Shown: positions 51,501 to 54,080 of the stretch, piece by piece
Layout of the letters: every line of letters starts with the position of its first letter
How positions within the stretch are numbered: the stretch's first letter is position 1
NCBI GenBank assembly: GCA_032622095.1
Contig: CP136061.1
Coordinates: 61,317,627-61,381,626 of the forward strand
DNA: 64,000 nt
Direction: 5' to 3'
Origin: Siphonodentalium dalli
Lineage: Eukaryota; Mollusca; Scaphopoda; Gadilida; Siphonodentaliidae
Notes under the pieces: generated by a model
What the model saw: only the letters and a program-made list of their open reading frames with translations
The model's database searches: none
Told to the model about the DNA's origin: nothing
Made by a program: the position numbers and the translations under genes

Positions 51501-53251
51501 GACCAGCACGAGACGAGCTGGCAGACGCATACTGGCGACTGCTACGAGACGAACGGTCGCGGGCCCGACCGCGAGATCCCGTACGAACCATAGGAGAAAT
51601 ATGTGATTGCCACCGAACGACAAACACAAACAGGGAAACACGTGCGCTACCCACGAAAATAGGTAACGCCGACGGAACAGGATGCAGACAGAACGCACAA
51701 GGAACAGGATGATAGACGAATAAATGAAGGCTGGCGAAGAAACACGGTGACGGATGGAAACAGATAGGATTGGACGACACACAACCGAGCGCGATGCGTA
51801 TAATTCAAGAGTGAATTGCTTTGTCAGTTACCGGAAGGAGGCAGCATTCCGGGCGGATGTAAAATGCGGACGAAAAACCGGAATGTCTGCCGGATGACAG
51901 GATCAAAGAACCACATAAATCACCCCGAACCTTATCGGCCCTGGGTGCATTAGTTATCTGATTATTTTTAAATTCAACTGAATCTCTTGATATGTTACAA
52001 GTAGTTCAAATTTCAGAAGACAAAGACCAATATTGAATTTTGTCAGGGTCCCATGAATTTTGACAGAGTTAAAAAAAAAGCTATCCATACTAAAAAAAAT
52101 CCACCTTTTTAAGGGACACGTGGTCAACAATCTTTTATTTATTACATAATCCTACCCTTATTCCATTCAAGAAACCCATTCTATAAATTATTGTGATATG
52201 CAACATTCATTGCATAATTGGAAATAGTGTCAGGTGTACCAAAATTGATTTCGGTCTGTCATCTGTTTATATGTGTACGTTACATCTCAAAATACCATGG
52301 CTTCCAATATTTGTTTCAACAAGCTCTAATGAATGAAGAGCTTGAACAGTTATTTAACCCTTTACCCAACAAACCGGCCAAAACCGGCTAAATAAAGCTT
52401 CAACAGCCTAAAATATCTTCGGTCTGTCTCAATAGAACCATACAAATATGGATATCATTGGAACCGGCTCCTTGACCACATTGTGATAGTTACAGTTATG
52501 CCCTGTGCCAATGCATTCTCTTATATATGCGAGTCGACCATAGGTCGCCTCGCATATATAAGAGAATGCATTGGCCTAAAAAAAATCTTTTTTTACCATT
52601 TTTTCTTACATTCTTTAACAATTTTATAATTTTTAATGTGTTAAGCCAATGCATTCTCTTATATATGCGAGGCGACCTATGGTCGACTCGCATATATAAG
52701 AGAATGCATTGGCACAGGGCCGTTCTGTTGGGTAAAGGGTTAACTAAACTTACGTGATTAAATATGTCAAAGAGTCTGTATTTATCATGGACTATTTTTT
52801 ACGGTGCAAACAATGTTTCACGTCCTCCCGTTAGTTGATTTAAGTATGTTTGATCGAGGTTTGGGATCATGTAATAAATAGAATCTACAACTCGTCGCCA
52901 GTTTATAGTTGAATTTACAAAATCTGTCCAGTAAATTAGGTCTGGACCTCGCCAAAGTTTGTAAATGTAAATTCCACTATAAACTGGGGACTCATTATAG
53001 ATCCTTATGTAATATAGAATCCTTATCTGAAGTTCTTCCTTTCTTTAGATCAAGACCCAGAATCACTGATGGCAGAAAATAGACAGCTAAAGGAACAGAG
53101 GATGTGCAAAATATGTATGGATCAGGAAGTGGGTGTGGTCTTCCTGCCATGCGGTCACCTCGTTTGCTGTGTTGCCTGTGCTCCCGCATTGAGACAGTGT
53201 CCAATCTGTCGAAATCGCATAAAAGGAACAGTGAAAACTTTTATGTCTTAA
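8255..53251 (+). CDS. Inhibitor of apoptosis protein: three BIRs, UBA, RING (seven exons)
   Basis: Inferred coding join: 8255-9581, 13755-13930, 14631-14649, 17108-17248, 19912-20046, 32360-32446, 53049-53251. The pieces sum to 2088 bases (695 residues plus stop) and every junction keeps phase with GT/AG borders. Zinc ligands visible: BIR1 C61, C64, H81, C88; BIR2 C233, C236, H253, C260; BIR3 C450, C453, H470, C477, each with CX2CX16HX6C spacing. A UBA domain with MGF at 536-538 follows. The C-terminal RING uses C648, C651, C663, H665, C669, C672, C679 and C682, and the chain ends right after it as in the family. Members bind caspases or IBM-bearing partners through BIRs, bind ubiquitin chains through UBA and ubiquitinate targets through RING, mainly in the cytosol. 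There is no CARD, so the layout resembles XIAP more than cIAP. The chosen ATG has A at -3 (AAAATGT). Introns 5 and 6 are very long and transposon-filled. Confidence 0.88.
9769..10233. mobile_element. MITE with CAAGCCTG inverted ends (copy 1)
   Basis: Inverted ends of about 40 bases (CAAGCCTG ... CAGGCTTG, with a TGTCTGTCATTTGCAGAATG-type inner part) enclose a second inverted pair around GATGCTATCCCGCAC and AATTCACCCTCTGG. A close relative is at 53274-53727 and a broken one at 11572-13630. Non-coding, in IAP intron 1. Confidence 0.75.
10302..10880. mobile_element. 579-base inverted-repeat element
   Basis: Starts GATTAAAATCATACTCA, then a CAGGTACTGAATCTGAC-like stretch, and closes with its imperfect inverse ending GAGTATGATTTTAATC. 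The arms are about 45 bases. No coding capacity. A MITE of unknown superfamily in intron 1. Confidence 0.7.
10881..11256. other. Intron 1 stretch, nothing recognised
   Basis: AT-rich sequence without exon, RNA gene or repeat that I can identify. Confidence 0.4.
11257..11571. repeat. Dispersed repeat shared with 61835-62160
   Basis: About 315 bases match 61835-62160 in the same orientation with scattered differences: GTGAAACAC, TAATTAAATACAATG, GTAAATATTTACAAT and TTTCGGCGATGTTAGTAGA blocks align in order. The left border is abrupt and the right border abuts the broken MITE. Non-coding as far as I can see. Confidence 0.7.
11572..13630. mobile_element. CAAGCCTG-type MITE (copy 3) split by a hAT-like element
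   Basis: Left part 11572-11861 and right part 13559-13630 match the inner and right portions of the MITE at 53274-53727. They are separated exactly by the hAT-like element. The MITE's own left end is missing. Confidence 0.65.
11862..13558. mobile_element. hAT-like non-autonomous DNA transposon
   Basis: Ends are TAGGGCTGGGCGGTATT and AATACCGCCCAACCCTA, perfect inverse except one base, with a second inner inverted stretch around AAACCGTATT. Flanking 8-base duplications are GTGCACAC (11854-11861) and GTGCCCAC (13559-13566), one mismatch. Eight-base duplications and a GGGCTGGGC-like end are typical of hAT elements. The 1.7-kb body has no transposase frame that I can recognise. It sits inside an older MITE in IAP intron 1. 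Confidence 0.75.
13755..13930 (+). CDS. IAP exon 2: zinc-binding half of BIR3
   Basis: Acceptor CCACAG ends at 13754 and donor GTGAGT starts at 13931. The exon completes the split Gly codon and encodes C450, C453, H470 and C477 of BIR3 plus the start of the BIR3-UBA linker. It ends in phase 0. The frame continues into the intron to a stop near 13952, which is not used. Confidence 0.88.
13973..14104. mobile_element. TA-flanked mariner-like MITE (copy 1)
   Basis: Left arm ACAGTACTGCCTAAATAAT and right arm ATAATCGACTCC (inverse) fold over about 130 bases, with AACCACAG / CTGTGGTT inner pairing. The right terminus is truncated. The full form is at 53758-53896. Intron 2. Confidence 0.7.
14105..14630. 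other. Remainder of intron 2
   Basis: No feature recognised. It ends in a good acceptor tract, CTTTAATCTCATTACAG. Confidence 0.4.
14631..14649 (+). CDS. IAP exon 3: predicted 19-base microexon
   Basis: CATTACAG lies directly before and GTATGA directly after this 19-base segment. Exon 2 ends in phase 0, while every usable acceptor of exon 4 needs phase 1. Nineteen bases convert 0 to 1 exactly, adding six residues and one base (GDLPQP then the first base of a Val codon). No other splice choice that I could find repairs the phase. Confidence 0.65.
14650..15293. other. Intron 3, first part
   Basis: Contains a poly-C run at about 14766-14776 and a stretch loosely resembling the G repeat (TCTGTCCATC, GAGCTTTTATCC, ACCAAAGGAACC). 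No exon seen. Confidence 0.4.
15294..16197. repeat. S element fragment in intron 3
   Basis: Five or six units of the S subfamily with GGTGACCTCTAGATGGGAGCC and CAGCCATCTTGGAT blocks. Both element ends are missing. Confidence 0.65.
16198..16788. other. Intron 3 stretch, nothing recognised
   Basis: AT-rich. A TTGATTTGAGCCGAGGAACCC-like motif near 16225 is repeated in inverse near 16727-16745 (GGGTTCCTCAACTCAAATCAA-like), suggesting another small inverted-repeat element with ends about 500 bases apart. Confidence 0.4.
16789..17065. mobile_element. TTAA-flanked MITE, family C, with two hairpins
   Basis: TTAA at 16789-16792 and 17062-17065 bound ends of the form ACCTTCCATGACCGGAGCT and AGCTCCTGTCATGAAAGGG. 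Inside are two diverged copies of the GCCAATGCATTCTCTTATAT hairpin. TTAA duplication with CC(C)TT-starting ends is characteristic of piggyBac-type elements. Confidence 0.7.
17108..17248 (+). CDS. IAP exon 4: first part of UBA domain
   Basis: Acceptor TTTACAG ends at 17107; donor GTTTGT starts at 17249; phase 1 on both sides. The exon encodes about residues 508-554, including the helix with AQEAFEMGFDNDRV, where MGF is the hallmark ubiquitin-contact loop of UBA domains in IAPs. Confidence 0.85.
17249..17908. other. Intron 4, first part
   Basis: A poly-C run of about 16 bases lies near 17367-17382. No exon or clear element otherwise. Confidence 0.4.
17909..18917. mobile_element. 1-kb TTAA-bounded element, family D
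   Basis: TTAA then CTCTTTCACTGCC on the left; GGCAGTGAAAGAG then TTATAA on the right. It resembles families A and B in its ends but is longer and lacks the 69-base hairpin. It carries two near-identical blocks AAGATGGCCACCAAGGTCAC at 18389 and 18727 and four CACGTG sites (18207, 18407, 18559, 18744). Non-coding. Confidence 0.6.
18918..19363. other. Intron 4 stretch, nothing recognised
   Basis: No supported exon, RNA gene or repeat. Confidence 0.4.
19364..19485. mobile_element. TA-flanked MITE (copy 2, half element)
   Basis: Matches the left arm ACAGTAATGCCCTAAATAAT and the GAGCTTTCC inner part of the copy at 13973, but its right arm is missing. Confidence 0.6.
19486..19911. other. Last part of intron 4
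   Basis: No feature recognised apart from the acceptor TTCTTCATTGCAG ending at 19911. Confidence 0.4.
19912..20046 (+). CDS. IAP exon 5: end of UBA domain and linker
   Basis: Acceptor TTGCAG at 19906-19911 and donor GTATGT at 20047, phase 1 both sides. The first residues (TNVQELIEAVL) complete the third UBA helix. A Ser/Glu-rich linker (KSEESESANFES) follows. Confidence 0.85.
20137..20205. repeat. 69-base palindrome (hairpin H)
   Basis: Arms GCCAATGCATTCTCTTATAT and inverse around a self-complementary centre with GGTCGACC-like pairing. Matching 69-base copies are at 20285, 27841, 52507, 52645 and 56573. Confidence 0.85.
20285..20353. repeat. 69-base palindrome (hairpin H)
   Basis: Second hairpin of the pair, opposite in orientation as judged by the asymmetric centre (GCGACCTATGGTCGACT versus its inverse). 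Confidence 0.85.
20507..23031. other. Intron 5 stretch, nothing coding recognised
   Basis: About 2.5 kb of AT-rich DNA without a credible exon. Positions about 20777-20865 resemble 28512-28595 in the same orientation (TTTTGGTATCGAT, GCATGTGCTATCCGATG), so part of it is another dispersed repeat. Confidence 0.4.
23032..23400. repeat. DIRS 3' terminal repeat and complementary region
   Basis: AAATGCTAAATTTGATG ... CAACCCAGACA (23032-23097) is the inverse of 23296-23360. Between them lies the inverted terminal repeat with the ACTGCGCATGCGCAGT palindrome (about 23153-23168). A further copy of the terminus follows to 23400. DIRS elements use such arrangements to circularise. Confidence 0.75.
23695..24855 (-). 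CDS. DIRS tyrosine recombinase
   Basis: An open frame of 386 codons, first Met at residue 9 if the TTG is not used. Residues about 70-150 form the helical SAM-like DNA-binding part. The catalytic part shows an Arg in TSFRRCSDL, a HxxR pair (HSTR, about 338-341) and the nucleophile Tyr at about 374 in FAKFYLKP. It replaces integrase in DIRS elements, inserting a circular DNA intermediate by recombination. It overlaps the end of the RT-RNase H region by about four bases, as expected for compact element frames. Unlike the RT it has no breaks, so it was the last part to decay or the copy is young with local damage. Confidence 0.88.
   Translation of the reverse strand: MNNSSNCTMLASSVLVSPVTSIFECNTMSVTRSSNLTIPRESETLAAPTAEFTSNCMVAIDQQLSTRGISLGARALLMASWRKGTQRDYNSKFKQFHSWCDEQQINPVNTSLMDCTNFLSYLFQKGLKYSTIAGYRSMLSSVIPPIDGHAVGQHPYVIRMLKGVFNERPPTTSLLPNWDLPFILETLKGAPFEPLREASWKIVTWKTCFLMAITSFRRCSDLQSLRIDGGLMSIQERGVTFVRPGLSKQDRPSHHSQHVFIPRYNACKYLDPRRAIKYYLKATKHHRNVNDPKSQTVFLSFIAPHKTVSSQTISRWLVQCIQFCYELNNKDPLAVKGHSTRSVGPSWAIFKGASLQHVMDAADWSRDSTFAKFYLKPQEVRVLSSS
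24852..26526 (-). pseudogene. DIRS reverse transcriptase-RNase H, frameshifted
   Basis: Parts in order on the minus strand: RT fingers and palm with NLKRLN and INFSDAYFHIPV (26381-26076); RT active site AAFLDDWIF (26063-25563); RNase H core IYTDASLSWGWGGY (about 25570-25387); IRSDNSAVVQYINKQGG (25356-25210); and NRFADYLSRNRLL with a C-terminal DIRS extension (25265-24852). Each piece is in a different frame from its neighbour, so at least three or four frameshifts or indels break it. The FLDDW active site and the ADYLSR motif are typical of the DIRS lineage. The copy could not make a working RT. Confidence 0.85.
26581..27459 (-). CDS. DIRS gag-like protein (main part)
   Basis: An open frame of 292 codons upstream of RT in element order. 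It has no zinc knuckle, but has a helical middle and a basic, Arg/Lys- and Gln-rich C terminus (RRKRKANSPNRQDPKRR), a composition common in DIRS ORF1 proteins that bind nucleic acid. The assignment rests on position and composition, not on a recognised fold. The N-terminal portion lies further upstream and is split by a MITE. Confidence 0.6.
   Translation of the reverse strand: MNIQKGLAIDKVQRSVLESNYRTDSPVSLSAFSEDLLDLFPNDKDTKTCLQVPTIDSLIEGVLIKKYGPKADFGRFKASIFSNPSKILERHAYKGQQSARMGIVVQLYIQQALGKLLQDISDGVERDDLSKQVKDIFVMSNKALDQIGRAGAFHHIVRRAATLSDSGLWEVDDHHRLSDLPLSSDGVMGQGLEPFLKNRKEKSQQIDDLVPEVRRKRKANSPNRQDPKRRPDAGQDRSRTISASATRASDSQVQTFRIPKIVSTDCAPRQNFCDRQGSQPRFQPGRGQTHQF
27710..27960. mobile_element. 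TTAA-flanked MITE, family B, inside DIRS gag
   Basis: TTAA at both ends; termini CCCATTGAGTGCCAGG and CCTGGCACTCAAAGGG. Carries one 69-base hairpin at 27841-27909, next to CACAGGG. A short self-complementary GGCCGATATTATCGGCC lies near the left end. Confidence 0.8.
27841..27909. repeat. 69-base palindrome (hairpin H)
   Basis: Same palindrome as at 20285, here single within a family B element. Confidence 0.85.
28200..28340 (-). repeat. DIRS 5' terminal repeat with NRF-1-like palindrome
   Basis: Inverse copy of 23081-23215 plus the terminus CCAATGTGTCTGGGTTGAAT. It contains GCGCATGCGC (about 28244-28253), the consensus core for the transcription factor NRF-1, suitable as an initiator-proximal promoter for a TATA-less element. 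Confidence 0.7.
28341..28887. other. Between DIRS and the THAP element
   Basis: Repeat-like stretch: 28512-28595 matches 20777-20865, and 28381-28410 is inverse to part of 20970-21000. No exon seen. Confidence 0.4.
29056..29264 (+). CDS. THAP-type zinc finger exon (probably transposase remnant)
   Basis: ATG at 29056 (AACAACAATG) opens a frame that fits the THAP domain along its length: CX4C near the N terminus (CCVPLC), FSKD at the position of the family's FP motif, the invariant Trp in REKWIFAVKR, a second Trp in NKKWTP, and the closing CX2H in VCCNHFLPSDY. Residues after this (QTDIVG) run to a TGA at about 29269. GTTGAG at 29265 is a weak donor, so the end is uncertain. The usual AVP box is not in this exon. 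THAP domains bind specific DNA; here it would recognise the element ends. Confidence 0.7.
29763..29868 (+). other. Possible second exon of the THAP gene
   Basis: TTAATACAG ends at 29762 and GAG|GTAAGT starts a strong donor at 29869. The 106 bases are open in two frames. No THAP-like or transposase motif is recognisable, so the link to the first exon is only positional. Confidence 0.3.
29869..30947. other. Rest of the THAP element
   Basis: AT-rich, no credible transposase exon. Fragments such as GAAGAACA..ATAAAGAGCG repeat around 29920, 30010 and 30095. Confidence 0.4.
30965..32359. other. Last part of intron 5
   Basis: No exon seen. Short direct repeats occur: CTAGACTACTAGTACCACC twice at about 31458-31492, and CCACCCTGCACTTATATT twice at about 31626-31680. 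A TAGATAGATAGATTTTATTG motif near 31031 may be the 3' end of a retroposon. Confidence 0.4.
32360..32446 (+). CDS. IAP exon 6: linker before the RING
   Basis: Acceptor GTTATCAG ends at 32359 and donor GTATGT starts at 32447; 87 bases, phase 1 to phase 1. Encodes a polar linker (SNSEKQVMSSNQVMKQPPNG). No domain. It is supported by exact phase, open frame and good splice sites, not by homology, so it is less certain than the domain exons. Confidence 0.65.
32447..32673. other. Start of intron 6 with an S fragment
   Basis: About 32580-32660 is a piece of an S unit (AATGTTTTGAAAATTTACAG, GATCACCTCTGGATGGGAG). Confidence 0.5.
32674..33566. mobile_element. S element copy
   Basis: Starts AGCTCAACTTTACTTTG and ends AAGTTGAGCTACAGTTTC then ATTGACACTTTCATT. 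Inner units belong to the GGTGACCTCTAGATGG subfamily. Confidence 0.65.
36111..41697. mobile_element. 5.6-kb foldback element with long inverted arms
   Basis: Left terminus CGTCGGTGGGATTCAAA and right terminus TTTGAATCCCACCGACG are exact inverses and sit at the break in the S array. The arms, roughly 36111-37990 and 40080-41697, are imperfect inverses along most of their length; for example GGGTCCTAGCCCCTTCCGAT near 37140 against its inverse near 40955, and CAGTTCCG...CGGAACTGAG near 37793-37918 against about 40160-40280. The centre holds a minisatellite. AGGT may be duplicated at the borders. No reading frame looks real. Confidence 0.8.
38000..40080. repeat. Minisatellite core of the foldback, inverted halves
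   Basis: Left part (to about 38480) is rich in GGTATGGTCATG / GTATACATGTAG-type units. Right part (from about 38590) is rich in the inverse type, CCTGTATACCTATTCACCTC and ATGACCATACAGTCACTC, with a period near 40-50 bases. The switch of strand bias near 38500 marks the apex of the palindrome. Confidence 0.7.
42116..42430. repeat. S element fragment
   Basis: Two units of the CATGGCTGCCAG / TCTTCGGGGT subfamily, without ends. Confidence 0.55.
42431..43393. repeat. G dispersed repeat, longest copy
   Basis: Begins TACGCCCGTTTGAAAAACGG and ends AGGGCGTATTTTGCACACCC then AGCGTAGCTCTTGTT. Four units with GGTTTCCGGATGATAACTTT, AAATTTGGTATGTGGGTTTA and TTTTCACCGGAGTTATGCCC. The 61360-61390 copy ends the same way, so the element has defined borders. 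Confidence 0.7.
43394..44080. repeat. S element fragment
   Basis: Four units of the GGTGACCTCTAGATGGGAGCC subfamily, ends missing. Confidence 0.6.
44081..45394. other. Intron 6 stretch with a truncated family C MITE
   Basis: Mostly unrecognised AT-rich DNA. At about 44890-44965 ACCCTTCCATGACTGGAGCT followed by CCCTGTGCCAATGAATTCTC is the left half of a family C element ending within its hairpin. An 85-90-base unit around ATTTATCAGCATGAAGTGGC is duplicated at about 45185-45340. Confidence 0.5.
45395..45794. repeat. G dispersed repeat, interrupted on the right by the Ngaro element
   Basis: Two units; the second stops inside GGATGATAACTTTACTTT, exactly where the Ngaro-like element begins. TAGTTATCTGATT, the expected continuation, is found right after that element at 51953. 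Confidence 0.65.
45795..46200 (-). repeat. Ngaro B2 repeat
   Basis: Begins TATGTGATCACTCAGATCC and runs to AGCACCG. Matches 46623-47015 with a one-base indel near 45828 and about 15 extra bases (GGACAGCCCAACT region) that the other copy lacks. Confidence 0.85.
46429..46620 (-). repeat. Ngaro A2 repeat
   Basis: From CGCGATGCGTATAATTCAAG to CCTGGGTGCATTA. Matches 51787-51952 apart from an insertion of about 34 bases containing AAGTTCGGCCGATACGG. Confidence 0.85.
46623..47015 (-). repeat. Ngaro B1 repeat
   Basis: Direct copy of 45795-46200 lying between the coding region and A2. Confidence 0.85.
47239..48762 (-). pseudogene. Ngaro tyrosine recombinase running into an SGNH-hydrolase-like domain
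   Basis: A 507-codon frame. Residues 1-266 are a tyrosine recombinase: catalytic Arg at 152 (FGLFRVGEL), Lys in LRHSK (187), HxxR at 263-266 (HSFR). Beyond 266 the expected catalytic-domain sequence (a GRWRSDV-like stretch and Tyr before IHST) is found in the next frame, after an apparent one-base loss, and there meets a TGA just before the Tyr codon. The annotated frame meanwhile stays open into an SGNH-like domain: GSSH with Ser 316-317, GSND with Asn 384, and DxxH at 473-476. An SGNH-type hydrolase frame is known in some Ngaro elements. So the apparent fusion probably reflects decay of two adjacent frames. It overlaps the RT frame by 28 bases. Confidence 0.8.
48735..50543 (-). CDS. Ngaro reverse transcriptase-RNase H
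   Basis: An uninterrupted 602-codon frame. RT: first catalytic Asp at 221 in ARGDLEAAYR, active site YCDD at 287-290. RNase H: D454 in HTDACGG, E493 in GVLEMFP, D518 in HCDNI, D568 in DNALADSLSR. The first 60 or so codons overlap the end of gag in another frame and are probably not the true N terminus, so translation may start inside or depend on frameshifting. It copies element RNA into DNA. All catalytic residues that I can identify are present, in contrast to the broken DIRS copy. Confidence 0.92.
   Translation of the reverse strand: MPPGVRTIFPRVRAVPVPSVLNSTPVAAPGQTVVFDTSATSAQSLMPQPLPMDKTFAAQPAAVASSVYQLAPSAVNLDYLCWWLGRYPRHQVARELRFGFTHGFPLHYTGPRMPIDAPNLKSARDRPEVVREKIIKEVRLGRIAGPFCARPIPTLRVSPLGLVPKHEPDSFRFIHHLSYPAGQSLNDHIPCEFTTVTYTSFDAAVATIQSLGAGTLLARGDLEAAYRNLRIYPGDFDQLGFKLDDMYYFDKCLPFGCSVSCATFEKFSTFLEWVVKQRSGNPHILHYCDDFLFCGPPATSQASDSLDMFHRVCSDLGVPIAHDKMVSPTSKLCYLGLELDTLANAVRLPAEKLTAIQSKISMALRCRKISVRELQSLIGSLQFACKAVRPGRPFCRRLIDALQGFSKPHHKIRINSGMRADLATWLQFFTSFNGIYLFPSATWLHDTDINFHTDACGGQSGGFGAYFNGLWAFGMWPLPWHALGLTRNMGVLEMFPVLVAISVWGRRLRNHRLHLHCDNITVVRAINDQTSKCKPLMALLRQLVLLLLSHNISLRASWIASRDNALADSLSRFQMKRFCRLAPYAVRTPTPFPRCLWTCVDM
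50317..51204 (-). CDS. Ngaro gag-like protein with CCCH-type zinc motif
   Basis: A 295-codon frame. N terminus is Arg/Ser-rich; the middle (about 60-210) is a globular segment with conserved-looking aromatic residues (WTDAFLTFISVYLDVHPE, WQVYDTQFRLKWDG). Near the C terminus CFEFNAGRCSWPNCRFRH gives CX7CX4CX3H, a variant CCCH finger, followed by CNICSEPH and a basic tail. Gag proteins of YR elements coat the RNA; the zinc motif would bind nucleic acid. Position just upstream of RT and a 227-base overlap with it support the call. Confidence 0.75.
   Translation of the reverse strand: MATRRRSSSDDSSTSLRRREDSRVASVIHRPNAPTRDRTDPGNALFSFPSSLVSPWDAPFPIPTAADGYGSHVSRSIRDKIFRGDFINLDQLQEPAASIHTVDPHQLVVSASGRIRVAPSGHAAPITSVDSWTDAFLTFISVYLDVHPESSAQPLLRYLRTIRWAAAKCGGSAWQVYDTQFRLKWDGNTATPWETIDPNIWLLVMTPQVRQPPQPTPPPVRASGRADNFPTRPGRPSPVCFEFNAGRCSWPNCRFRHICNICSEPHAATAAHGQDFRRSARGGRQQRLPARPFRR
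51232..51780 (-). CDS. Arg/Ser-rich leader frame of the Ngaro element
   Basis: A 182-codon frame directly after A1 in element order. The first internal Met (about residue 65) starts a strongly basic, low-complexity stretch of Arg-Ser-Gly and Arg-Gln repeats (SRGRARDRSSRSS). It stops at 51232-51234, 27 bases before the gag Met, so it may be the original gag N terminus separated by a nonsense or frame change, or a separate RNA-binding leader peptide. No domain recognised. Confidence 0.45.
   Translation of the reverse strand: MSSNPICFHPSPCFFASLHLFVYHPVPCAFCLHPVPSALPIFVGSARVSLFVFVVRWQSHISPMVRTGSRGRARDRSSRSSRQYASASSSRAGPASSDRVGPSSRVSASVSSVTDSRVRGRGQHSRGRPARGSGRGRRASRGRVSHSRGRDPVRQPRRQPSRQSRRQASRRQDGSPRPKFPC
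51787..51952 (-). repeat. Ngaro A1 repeat
   Basis: Direct copy of A2 (46429-46620) at the 5' end of the element; transcription would be expected to begin in or near it. Confidence 0.85.
52507..52575. repeat. 69-base palindrome (hairpin H)
   Basis: First hairpin of the pair in the family A element, preceded by CCCTGT. Confidence 0.85.
52645..52713. repeat. 69-base palindrome (hairpin H)
   Basis: Second hairpin of the pair, in opposite orientation, followed by ACAGGG. Confidence 0.85.
53049..53251 (+). CDS. IAP exon 7: RING domain and stop
   Basis: Acceptor TTCTTTAG ends at 53048. After a short helical lead (ESLMAENRQLKEQR) comes the RING with C648, C651, C663, H665, C669, C672, C679 and C682, then the typical C-terminal tail IKGTVKTFMS and TAA at 53249-53251. 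RING exons of this kind give IAPs their E3 ligase activity and dimerisation. It lies 20.6 kb from exon 6. Confidence 0.92.
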
Positions 53252-53273
53252 AGATGTATTCAGTGTTCCTGGA

Positions 53274-53727
53274 CAAGCCTGATTATAGTGTGTCTGTCAT
53301 TTGCAGAATGAGGTTCCCAGAGGGAGAATTTAGTGAGGCTATCCCGCATAGTGGACCAGCATCACCAAATTCACCCTCTGGTGACCTAATTCTGCATGGC
53401 CTTATCTGCTATGGGAGACCTAGACTCAGATTGAAGTTCCCAAATGGTGAATATTGTGATGTACACCCATTGGGAACCTCGATTTTGCAAAGTGTCGTCT
53501 GCCAATTTGGGGATATAGCAAAACTATACTTAAAAAGAAGTAGAATCTATATATATATTGTGAAGAAATTTGTTAATAAGAAACTGTCCAGAGACGATGA
53601 GGCCTAAGCAGAATGAGGTCCCCAGGGGTGAATTAGTGATGCTAGCCTGCTATGCAGGATAGCGTCACTAAATTCACCCTCCAGGGACCTCATTCTGCAA
53701 ATGACAGACACACTAAACTCAGGCTTG
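53274..53727. mobile_element. MITE with CAAGCCTG inverted ends (copy 2), in the IAP 3' region
   Basis: Ends CAAGCCTGATTATAGTGTGT and ACACACTAAACTCAGGCTTG-like inverse. It starts only about 22 bases after the IAP stop codon, so it would lie in the 3' UTR. The best preserved of three copies. Confidence 0.8.
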
Positions 53728-53757
53728 TTCCAGGATAATTATGCCCCAATAATGAAG

Positions 53758-53896
53758 TACAGTAATGCCCTAAATAATCAACTTAACCACAGCAGAATTA
53801 TGGGTAATTTTTCAGGATTTATTTCTAACTAAATCCTGAAAAATTACGCATAATTCTGCTGTGGTTAAGGATTCGATTATTTAGGGCATTACTGTA
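53758..53896. mobile_element. TA-flanked mariner-like MITE (copy 3, complete)
   Basis: TA then CAGTAATGCCCTAAATAATC, and its inverse GATTATTTAGGGCATTACTG then TA. A nearly perfect 139-base foldback with a TA duplication. Confidence 0.8.
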
Positions 53897-54080
53897 TATA
53901 GGAATCGGCTTGTCCGTCTGTCTGTCAGACCATCTGTGGTCTGCAGTTTTTTCCGAGCTTGTAAATTTACACTTGGTGCAGATATTTAGAACCATGGGAA
54001 CCTTTGATTATCAAGTTGTCTGAAATTTTTAGTGGAGTTATCACATTTTTTCGACTTAGATAATTGTCACAATATGCATA
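53897..54080. repeat. G repeat fragment
   Basis: One diverged unit (GTCCGTCTGTCTGTCAG, TGGAGTTATCACATTTTTTC, GACTTAGATAATTG). Confidence 0.45.

Larger units (their letters stand above)
45795..51952 (-). mobile_element. Ngaro-like YR retrotransposon with split direct repeats
   Basis: In element (minus-strand) order: A1 (51952-51787), gag frames, RT-RNase H, tyrosine recombinase/SGNH, B1 (about 47015-46623), A2 (46620-46429), B2 (about 46200-45795). A1 matches A2 (CGCGATGCGTATAATTCAAG ... CGGCCCTGGGTGCATTA) and B1 matches B2 (TATGTGATCACTCAGATCC ... GGCAGTAGAGACCACT). This A1-ORFs-B1-A2-B2 plan is diagnostic of Ngaro/PAT-type elements. Base composition is far richer in GC than the surroundings, suggesting recent arrival. 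A1 lacks about 34 bases present in A2. Confidence 0.9.
52354..52743. mobile_element. TTAA-flanked MITE, family A, paired hairpins (copy 2)
   Basis: Same as 20107-20506 but flipped: CCCTTTACCCAACA / TGTTGGGTAAAGGG ends, GGCCAAAACCGGC block, hairpins at 52507-52575 and 52645-52713. It interrupts the R repeat, so it moved recently relative to R. Confidence 0.8.
51953..53048. repeat. Dispersed inverted-repeat element (R) hosting a family A MITE
   Basis: About 52115-53010 matches 58470-59010 in inverse orientation: TTATTACATAATCCTACCCT, AAGCTCTAATGAATGAAGAG and GTAAATTAGGTCTGGACC all have inverse partners there. The copy is split by the TTAA-flanked MITE at 52354-52743. The right part contains its own inverted pair around GTCTGGACCTCGCC and CCAGTTTATAG. 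Confidence 0.65.

Noticed and set aside
52496-52757. Frames giving MRVDHRSPRIYKRMHW on both strands
   Set aside because: They read through the 69-base palindrome, which gives the same peptide on either strand. Not a gene.
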